A stretch of 24,507 nucleotides of DNA from assembly GCA_964372275.1 (NCBI GenBank), contig CAYJRR010000071.1, positions 1 through 24,507 on the forward strand, given 5' to 3'. Under the pieces are notes generated by a model that saw only the letters and a list, made by a program, of their open reading frames with translations, searched no databases and was not told the DNA's origin. The DNA comes from CAYJRR01 sp964372275 [NCBI: uncultured bacterium]. Its GTDB lineage: Bacteria; CAYJRR01. The first letter of the stretch is position 1. Every line of letters starts with the position of its first letter. This document shows positions 17,277 through 23,122 of the stretch, one piece after another. A program made the translations under genes and the position numbers.

Positions 17277-18152
17277 TCACGCCAGCTCCTTGTTGCGGAG
17301 CAGCAGCTCCGCCAGGGTCGGCACGCCGCGGGCGCGCCGTTCGAGCCACGCCGTCTCGAGACGCCGCGCGAGCGTCGATCCGTCCCAGAAGGTGAGGAGC
17401 AGCTCGTGCAGGGTTCCGCGCGGAAGCTTGCCGTCCGGACGGACCGAGCGCGGCTGGCGCCAGCGCATCACCGCCCGCTGCACGCCGTCCCAGAACCGGC
17501 GGCGCGCCTCGAGCGACAGGAGCGCGCCCCGTCGGATCTGGCCCCTCGCCTCCTCGGTCGTCGCGTAGCGGACGATCGCCTCCTCCAGCCAGCTCCCGTG
17601 GTCCTTGTCCTGCTCCACGTGCAGCGTGAAGTAGAGGATCTCCTCCTCGTCGTAGCCCGCGCGGCGCAGGCCGGGGATCACCGCGTCGAACATCTTCGGG
17701 ATCGCCCATTCGTGCCCCGGACCGACCGCCCCCAGGCCGACCAGGAACGGCTCGCGGTTCACGATGCGCAGGTGCTCCTCGATGAACGCCCGCGCCGGAT
17801 CGGGGACCCGGATCCGCTGCCGCGCCGCGGCCTCTCCGCCGGAGGCGCCGAGGAACTGGGCGTAGAGGGTCGAGTGGTCCTTCCCTTCCGAGCCCTCGCC
17901 GTACTCGTCGACGAGCACCTTTGCCAGCCACAGCTTCGACTCGCTGTCGGGCGCGCGCACCTGCAACCGCTCCAGGTAGCCGCAGAAGACGCAGACCAGC
18001 GGATAGTGGTTCTCGGCGAACACACGGTAGTCCTCGCGAGAGAACATTCCGGTGGCGAGGCGGTTCAGGAACAGATGGTTTACCGCGGGGTGGGTCTCGA
18101 TTTCCCTACGCAAGGCGGCAAGGAACGACCTCGCGGAGTCAGAGGTTGTCAT
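17277..18152 (-). CDS. Heme-oxygenase-like diiron oxidase (HDO / iron-containing redox enzyme)
   Basis: A 291-aa all-helical protein of the TenA/PqqC/CADD superfamily. The metal-ligand pattern of HDO enzymes is visible: Glu83 and His93 in VDEYGEGSEGKDH, a His/Glu pair at 147-148 in GPGHEW, and H-x3-D-x2-H at His178, Asp182 and His185 in LHVEQDKDH. The last spacing is the one known in CADD, UndA and BesC relatives, which use dioxygen at a diiron site for N-oxygenation, C-C cleavage, decarboxylation or p-aminobenzoate formation. The C-terminal 80 residues are Arg-rich helices beyond the core. It lies between the two radical SAM genes on the same strand, which argues for a shared pathway. A GAGG sequence 9 nt upstream supports ATG 18152. 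Confidence 0.85.
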   Translation of the reverse strand: MTTSDSARSFLAALRREIETHPAVNHLFLNRLATGMFSREDYRVFAENHYPLVCVFCGYLERLQVRAPDSESKLWLAKVLVDEYGEGSEGKDHSTLYAQFLGASGGEAAARQRIRVPDPARAFIEEHLRIVNREPFLVGLGAVGPGHEWAIPKMFDAVIPGLRRAGYDEEEILYFTLHVEQDKDHGSWLEEAIVRYATTEEARGQIRRGALLSLEARRRFWDGVQRAVMRWRQPRSVRPDGKLPRGTLHELLLTFWDGSTLARRLETAWLERRARGVPTLAELLLRNKELA

Positions 18153-18190
18153 GCGGGGAGCCTCGACATCACGGACTGCACGGCGGGCGC

Positions 18191-18302
18191 GAAAAACAAG
18201 AATCGGGAATGGGAAGTGGGAAATTGAAAACCGACAACGGCGGAAGGGCCGAAGCGTTCATTGTCGGTTTTCCATTTCCCATTTCCAATTCTCAATTGTC
18301 TT
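18191..18302. repeat. AT-rich inverted repeat made of heptamers
   Basis: Two 37-nt arms, 18201-18237 and 18261-18297, are inverted copies with 32 of 37 positions matching; the inner 12 bp are perfect (GAAAACCGACAA / TTGTCGGTTTTC). The loop 18238-18260 is GC-rich. Each arm reads as degenerate 7-mers (TTTTCCA, TTTCCCA, TTTCCAA, TTCTCAA), like the array at the left end of the window. On the minus strand a T5 run (18192-18196) follows the hairpin, so it might terminate or attenuate transcription between the radical SAM gene and the HDO gene. One arm abuts the radical SAM stop codon. Confidence 0.8.
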
Positions 18303-19910
18303 TCACCTTCCGGCCGCCGCCCTTGCGTCGTTCAGATCATCGACCCACAGCCTCCTCGGAATCCGGAGCTTCACCAGCTCCCCCCCCGCGGCCATCGCCG
18401 GCTGATCCTGGGCCTGGTCCTCCTCGCCGGTCGGGTACTGCACGTCGCTCCAGGTGAGCCCCTTTCGCGCACCCGGGCCGTTGAGCAGCCCCTCCTCGTC
18501 GCGGAGGAAGGAACGGTGGTCGCGATGCACCCGCTGGTAGCGCCAGGTGCGGGCGTAGAAGTGGAGCAGACCGGGAAGCATCTTCCAGAGGAACGCCTTC
18601 CGCTTCCGCCACATCATCCCGAACGCCTTCCGCACCGACGGCTCGGTGGCGTCGTAGCTGCGCGCGAACTCCCGGTAGAACTCCTCCCGCGGAAGGCGCG
18701 TCGGCAGCACCGGGTGGAGGAGGTCGAACAAGCGGTGATCGGTCGTCATCAGCTTGTCCTTGTAGGCGCGGTAGAGCTGGGTCCCGGGCAGCGGCGTCAG
18801 GATCGTCACGATCGGGATCCCGATCGTCAGGGAGTTCATGTAGTCGTAGAGCTGCTGGAACTGCTCTTTCGTCCAGTCGGGGCGCACCATGAAGATGCCG
18901 GTGGAGAAGATCCCGTTCTCCGCCATCACTTCGTTGGCCTTCTTGTTCTTGTCCCAACTACTCTTCTTCCGCAGCGCCGCCAGGTTGTCGTCGTCGTTGC
19001 TCTCGAAGCCGGAGAGCAGCCCGATCAGACCGCATCGTGCCAGCCGCGCCATGACCTCCGGATGGTCGGCGACGAAATCGGTTCGCCCCTGCGTCATCCA
19101 GTACTTCTTCACGCCGCGCCGCTCGATCTCCTCGCAGAGCTGGTCGATCCGCTTGCGGTTGGAGAGGAAGTTGTCGTCGAGCACGAAGACGAACGGCTCC
19201 TCGCACGCATCCATCTGGTCGACGATCTTCGCCGCCGAGAGGTAGCGGGTGCGGCGCTCGTAGAACTCCCAGATCGCGCAGAAGTTGCAATCGAAGGAGC
19301 AGCCCCTCGAGGTGAAGATCGAGGCCATGGGGCGCACGGCGGTGAAGAAGTAGCGACCCTTGTACTTCTGGATCAGGCGGCGGTCCGGCATCGGCAGATC
19401 GTCGAGGTCGACCGTCTGCGCCCGCTTCTCGTTCGCGCGCCTCGCGCCCGAACCGTCCCGCCAGCGGAGCCCGGCGATCCCGGAGAAGTCGCGCACGCGC
19501 GTCGAGTCCCAGCGCGACACCAGCTCTCGGAAGGTGATCTCCCCTTCGCCCTGCACGATCACGTCGATGTAGGGCTCGTCGAACTCGTGCGGCGAGAGGG
19601 TCGGGTGGTGGCCGCCGATCACCGTCAGGCATTCGGGCAGGATTGCGCGCGCCATCCGCATCACCGCCTTCGCCTGGTAGGCGTCGGTCGTCATGCTGGT
19701 CGTACCGACGACGTCGGGGCGGAAGGCGAGCAGCTCCTCGGCCAGCGCCTCCTCCGGCTCGAGGCGCAGATCGAGCACCTTCACCTCGTGTCGGTCGGCG
19801 ATCGCCGTCCCGACGGAGGTCAGGGAGACCGGCTCCGACAGCCAGACGACGTTCTCCAGACCGAGACGACCCGACTCGAACGGCGTCGGAAAGACCAGCA
19901 GTACGCGCAT
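18303..19910 (-). CDS. B12-binding-type radical SAM enzyme (2), HpnR-like region
   Basis: A 535-aa radical SAM protein. The N-terminal B12-binding-type domain (about 1-145) shows DVVGTTSMTTDAYQA, TVIGGHHPTLSPHEF and VQGEGE. The radical SAM core has SRGCSFDCNFC (cluster Cys204, 208, 211) followed by AIWEFY, VFVLDDNFLS, LLSGFES and LTPLPGT. The CxxxCxFCxIWxFY stretch resembles hopanoid C-3 methylase HpnR and relatives, as I recall them, so a lipid or terpenoid methylation role is conceivable but unproven. The C-terminal 140 residues are basic, helical and specific to this group. ATG 19910 has a strong GGGGGAG site just upstream. The stop codon sits at the edge of the inverted repeat, which separates it from the HDO gene. 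Confidence 0.9.
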   Translation of the reverse strand: MRVLLVFPTPFESGRLGLENVVWLSEPVSLTSVGTAIADRHEVKVLDLRLEPEEALAEELLAFRPDVVGTTSMTTDAYQAKAVMRMARAILPECLTVIGGHHPTLSPHEFDEPYIDVIVQGEGEITFRELVSRWDSTRVRDFSGIAGLRWRDGSGARRANEKRAQTVDLDDLPMPDRRLIQKYKGRYFFTAVRPMASIFTSRGCSFDCNFCAIWEFYERRTRYLSAAKIVDQMDACEEPFVFVLDDNFLSNRKRIDQLCEEIERRGVKKYWMTQGRTDFVADHPEVMARLARCGLIGLLSGFESNDDDNLAALRKKSSWDKNKKANEVMAENGIFSTGIFMVRPDWTKEQFQQLYDYMNSLTIGIPIVTILTPLPGTQLYRAYKDKLMTTDHRLFDLLHPVLPTRLPREEFYREFARSYDATEPSVRKAFGMMWRKRKAFLWKMLPGLLHFYARTWRYQRVHRDHRSFLRDEEGLLNGPGARKGLTWSDVQYPTGEEDQAQDQPAMAAGGELVKLRIPRRLWVDDLNDARAAAGR

Positions 19911-19986
19911 CCCTCTCCCCCGCGCACAGCCTGTCGGCGGCGCTGTCGATGGACGCGCAAAGGCTACGTCCCGGGTCCAAGCCGTG

Positions 19987-20358
19987 TCAACGCGACACGC
20001 GCGCTGCGGCCCGGAATTCCGGAACTTTCTTCCGAAGAAGCGAGGCGAAGAGCCGCTGCTGCTCGGCGAGTCCGAAGCCGACGAAGGCGACGGCGACGAG
20101 CTGACCTCCGAGCAGGCCCTGCGTCCGCCGGATCTCCCCGACGGTGCGCAGCTCGTCCTGCCCGATGCGCCACGCCAACTCGACCGTCTCCCCGACGAAG
20201 CCGACCGGTCCGTCGGCGATGAAGCGTGCCCCGCCGCGCGAGAGGTTCGTCACCCGCCCTTGCAGCGCCCCCTGGGGAGTGAGGATCTCCAGCTGAACCA
20301 GGAACCGGCTGCGCGGATGGCGCCGCCGCTCCGGACCGTTCCTCGTGGTTGTGCCCAT
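19987..20358 (-). CDS. PilZ domain protein
   Basis: A 123-aa single PilZ domain, the receptor fold for cyclic di-GMP. The two nucleotide-binding signatures are present: RRxxR-type RRRHPRSRF (about 10-18) and NLSRGG (about 37-42, the D/NxSxxG motif). The C-terminal part continues the beta-barrel (VAVAFVGFGLAEQQRLF) and ends in a basic tail. Such stand-alone PilZ proteins tune motility, polysaccharide or enzyme activity when c-di-GMP rises; the partner cannot be read here. ATG 20358 begins right before the conserved Arg stretch, with no ribosome-binding site but a TACAAT hexamer 8 nt upstream, suggesting a leaderless message. The radical SAM gene starts 76 bp downstream on the same strand, so co-transcription is possible. 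Confidence 0.9.
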   Translation of the reverse strand: MGTTTRNGPERRRHPRSRFLVQLEILTPQGALQGRVTNLSRGGARFIADGPVGFVGETVELAWRIGQDELRTVGEIRRTQGLLGGQLVAVAFVGFGLAEQQRLFASLLRKKVPEFRAAARVSR

Positions 20359-20366
20359 GGAGACAA

Positions 20367-20372
20367 ATTGTA
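20367..20372 (-). promoter_or_regulatory. Candidate -10 element for the PilZ gene
   Basis: On the minus strand TACAAT lies 8 nt before ATG 20358. A start site 6-8 nt downstream would fall at or next to the A of ATG. No convincing -35 is seen. Inference only. Confidence 0.35.
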
Positions 20373-20388
20373 GCGGCCGCTCGGCCGC
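20373..20388. promoter_or_regulatory. Perfect palindrome in divergent intergenic region
   Basis: GCGGCCG-CT-CGGCCGC, 7-bp arms with a 2-bp centre, immediately upstream of the candidate PilZ -10 element. It could be an operator, but GC-rich DNA produces such palindromes by chance. Confidence 0.3.
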
Positions 20389-20403
20389 GCCGGGAGCCGC
20401 CGG

Positions 20404-20420
20404 GCGCGATTTCATCGCGC
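20404..20420. promoter_or_regulatory. Second perfect inverted repeat in the same gap
   Basis: GCGCGAT-TTC-ATCGCGC, 7-bp arms and a 3-nt loop, between the divergent PilZ and YhhQ genes. A possible regulator site or hairpin; no regulator gene is adjacent. Confidence 0.3.
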
Positions 20421-20496
20421 ACCGCGTCGAGATCGCCGCGCCGGTCGGGAAGGCCTTGACAGAACCGCCGTCAAGAGTCGACAAGCGGGCACGCGG

Positions 20497-21222
20497 ATGA
20501 ACGCCTCCCACGCCGATCGGCCCGCTCCGAGCTACCGCTACTTCGACCTGCTGGTCGCCGGTTTCGTCTGCGTGCTCCTCTGTTCGAACCTGATCGGTCC
20601 GGGAAAGTCGTGCCGGATCCAGCTTGCCGGCGCCAGCCTGGTCTTCGGCGCGGGGAACATCTTCTTCCCCGTCAGCTACATCTTCGGCGACGTCCTGACC
20701 GAAGTGTACGGCTACGCCGCCAGCCGGCGCGCGATCTGGGCCGGCTTCGGTGCGATGATCTTCGCCACCTTGATGGCCTGGGTGGTCGTTCGCCTCCCGG
20801 TCGACGCCGCCGAGCCCTACAGCGTCACGCTCCAACCGGCGATCGAGCTCGTCTTCGGCAACGGGCCGCGGATCGTCGCCGGATCGCTGCTCGCCTTCTG
20901 GGCCGGCGATTTCGCCAACTCCTACCTCCTGGCGAAGATGAAGCTAATGACCGAGGGCCGCCATCTCTGGACCCGGACGATCGGTTCGACGATCGTCGGA
21001 CAGGGGGTCGACAGCCTCGTCTTCTACCCGATCGCCTTCGCCGGGCTCTGGACGACGCGCACCCTGCTGACGGTGGTGCTCTTCAACTGGTTGTTCAAGG
21101 TGGCGGTGGAGGTGATCTTCACGCCCGTCACCTATGCCGTGGTCGGATTCCTGAAGAAGGCCGAAGGGGTCGATCACTACGACCGCGAGACCGACTTCTC
21201 CCCGTTCACGCTCAGCGCCTGA
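20497..21222 (+). CDS. yhhQ: Queuosine precursor transporter, YhhQ/VUT family
   Basis: A 241-aa inner-membrane protein with about six hydrophobic segments (first near residues 16-33, last near 205-225). Family signatures include an early SNLIGPGK, FFPVSYIFGDVLTEVYGY (about 56-73), a conserved WAGDFANSYLLAKMK (about 141-155) and GSTIVGQGVDSLVFYPIAF (about 164-182). YhhQ takes up preQ0/preQ1 for queuosine modification of tRNA. No queuosine biosynthesis gene lies in this window, so it probably serves salvage. ATG 20497 directly precedes the first conserved segment. The gene diverges from PilZ (138-bp gap) and is followed by the repeat lipoproteins. Confidence 0.92.
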   Translation: MNASHADRPAPSYRYFDLLVAGFVCVLLCSNLIGPGKSCRIQLAGASLVFGAGNIFFPVSYIFGDVLTEVYGYAASRRAIWAGFGAMIFATLMAWVVVRLPVDAAEPYSVTLQPAIELVFGNGPRIVAGSLLAFWAGDFANSYLLAKMKLMTEGRHLWTRTIGSTIVGQGVDSLVFYPIAFAGLWTTRTLLTVVLFNWLFKVAVEVIFTPVTYAVVGFLKKAEGVDHYDRETDFSPFTLSA

Positions 21223-21279
21223 AGGGATCCGTACTCTCCCGGGCCTCGCGATCACTTCACGCTCGACGTTTCCTGTAAC

Positions 21280-23109
21280 ATGGACGCGGTGCACCTCTCG
21301 CGGCGAGGGAAGGCGACGAGGGTCGGTCGCGTTCGTCGAGCTCTCGGGATTCTTCTCGCCTCGTCGTTCTTCGCGGCGTGTTCGAGAGTGGCCGACCTTC
21401 CGGAGCTCCTCTCCGACAACGCGCGCCTGTCGGGGCTCCGCATTTCCGCTCCGTCGGCGGAGGTCACCCCGGGGTTCGATCCGGAGACGCTTGGATACTC
21501 GGCCGACGTCGGCTTTCTCGCGTCGACGGTGGTCGTTACGGCGGTGGCGGAAGATCCCGCGGCGAGCATCGAGATCGAGGGACAGGAGGTCGTTTCCGCA
21601 GAGCCCTCGTCGCCGATCGACCTCTCGGTCGGACTCAACGAGCTTTCGATCGTGGTGACGGCGGAGAACGGGGACGAACGAACCTATTCGGTGCACCTGG
21701 CCCGGGCGACCGACCTTGTCGGCCTTCCGAGCTATTTCAAGGCCTCCAACACCGAATCGTTCGACCACTTCGGTTTCTCCGTCGCGGTCTCCGGCGACAC
21801 GCTGGCGGTGGCGGCGCGGGACGAGGACTCGAGCGCCACCGGGATCGACGGCGATGAGCAGGACGACGGCGCGCCCGAGAGCGGTGCGGTTTTCGTCTTC
21901 GTTCGAGAGAACGGGGGCTGGAGCCAGCAGGCCTATCTCAAGGCCTCCAACACCGGGGCCGCGGACTATTTCGGACATAGCCTCGCGCTCCACGAAGACA
22001 CGCTGGTCGTGGGCGCTCCGTTCGAGGACTCGGCATCGGCGGGGGTGAACGGAGACTCCGCGGACAACTCGTCCGATCGGAGCGGCGCCGCCTACGTCTT
22101 CGTGCGCGACAACGGCCTGTGGAGCCAGCAGGCGTACCTCAAGGCTTCCAATCCCGACCCGCTCGACGGATTCGGCACCAGCGTCGCCGTCTGGGGCGAT
22201 TCGATCGTTGTCGGCGCGCCGTACGAAGCGTCGTTCGCCACCGGAGTGAACGGGAATCAGTCGGACGACTCCGTATCCGAATCGGGAGCCGCCTACCTCT
22301 TCGTCCGGAACGGATCGACCTGGACGCAGCAGGCCTATCTCAAGGCCTCCAACACCCAGCTCGACGACCACTTCGGCCGCGAGGTCGGCGTGTGGGACGA
22401 TACGCTGGTGGTGGCCGCCGTCGATGAAGACTCCGGCGCTCTGGGAGTGAACGGAAACCAGGGCGACAATTCGGCGCTGAACAGCGGCGCCGTCTACGTC
22501 TTCGTCCGGCGCGGCCTGGCGTGGACACAACAGGCCTACCTCAAGGCATCGAACACCGGCGCGTCGGACAACTTCGGCGACAGTCTCGCCATCGATGGGG
22601 AGACCGTCGCGGTCGGGGCGATCCTCGAGGACTCGAGAACGAGCGGAGTCGGTTCCACCCCCAACGACGCGGGCGTCGACAACGGCGCCGTCTACGTCTT
22701 CGTGCGAAGCGGAGAGGCGTGGAGCCAACAGGCCTATGTCAAGGCGTCGAACACCGGCGACGGGGACCTTTTCGGCCATTCGCTCGCGCTTTCGGGAGAC
22801 CGGCTGCTCGTCGGGGCCGACGGCGAGGACTCGAGCGCAATCGGGCTCGACGGCAACGAGTCGACCGAAAACGTGACCGATGCCGGCGCCGCCTATCTCT
22901 ACCTTCGCAGCGCCGGCGCCTGGTCGAAAGAGGCCTACCTCAAGGCCTCGAACACCGACGTCCCGGATCACTTCGGCTTCACCGTCGCGATCTCCGGCGA
23001 TCTCCTGGCGATCGGCGCCCTCTACGAGGATTCCTTGGCGACCGGAATCGACGGCGACGGGTCGAATGAAGGCGCCTCCGAAAGCGGCGCCGTCTACCTC
23101 TATCGGTGA
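21280..23109 (+). CDS. Lipoprotein with cadherin-like domain and seven FG-GAP-type repeats
   Basis: A 609-aa surface lipoprotein. A basic N-terminus and hydrophobic stretch end in the lipobox FFAAC (Cys34). Residues about 49-145 are a cadherin-like beta-sandwich (LSGLRIS, PGFDPETLGYSADV, NELSIVVTAENGDERTY). From residue 152 there are seven repeats of 66-67 aa: (Y)LKASNT, then xDxFGxSVAxxGDTLxVGA, then EDSxATGxxG, then SGAVYVFVR, then W-S/T-QQA. The FG-x-SVA and VGA pattern places them with integrin-alpha-like FG-GAP propeller blades; seven repeats would close one propeller. ATG 21280 is the only start that gives a proper lipoprotein signal; no clear ribosome-binding site is seen. It is tandem with a paralogue 13 bp downstream. 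Adhesion or substrate binding is inferred; no catalytic motif is visible. Confidence 0.88.
   Translation: MDAVHLSRRGKATRVGRVRRALGILLASSFFAACSRVADLPELLSDNARLSGLRISAPSAEVTPGFDPETLGYSADVGFLASTVVVTAVAEDPAASIEIEGQEVVSAEPSSPIDLSVGLNELSIVVTAENGDERTYSVHLARATDLVGLPSYFKASNTESFDHFGFSVAVSGDTLAVAARDEDSSATGIDGDEQDDGAPESGAVFVFVRENGGWSQQAYLKASNTGAADYFGHSLALHEDTLVVGAPFEDSASAGVNGDSADNSSDRSGAAYVFVRDNGLWSQQAYLKASNPDPLDGFGTSVAVWGDSIVVGAPYEASFATGVNGNQSDDSVSESGAAYLFVRNGSTWTQQAYLKASNTQLDDHFGREVGVWDDTLVVAAVDEDSGALGVNGNQGDNSALNSGAVYVFVRRGLAWTQQAYLKASNTGASDNFGDSLAIDGETVAVGAILEDSRTSGVGSTPNDAGVDNGAVYVFVRSGEAWSQQAYVKASNTGDGDLFGHSLALSGDRLLVGADGEDSSAIGLDGNESTENVTDAGAAYLYLRSAGAWSKEAYLKASNTDVPDHFGFTVAISGDLLAIGALYEDSLATGIDGDGSNEGASESGAVYLYR
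21733..23106 (+). repeat. Seven coding 201-bp direct repeats
   Basis: Units begin at 21733, 21934, 22135, 22336, 22537, 22735 and 22936: six spacings, five of 201 bp and one of 198 bp. The boundary sequence, CTATCTCAAGGCCTCCAACA or a close variant, recurs almost unchanged, while unit interiors vary more. Confidence 0.9.
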
Positions 23110-23122
23110 ACGGAGAACGGTC

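Noticed and set aside
17277-18152. Reading the HDO gene as TenA thiaminase or PqqC
   Set aside because: The H-x3-D-x2-H and DE...H metal-ligand pattern fits diiron HDO enzymes, and no thiamin or PQQ genes are adjacent.
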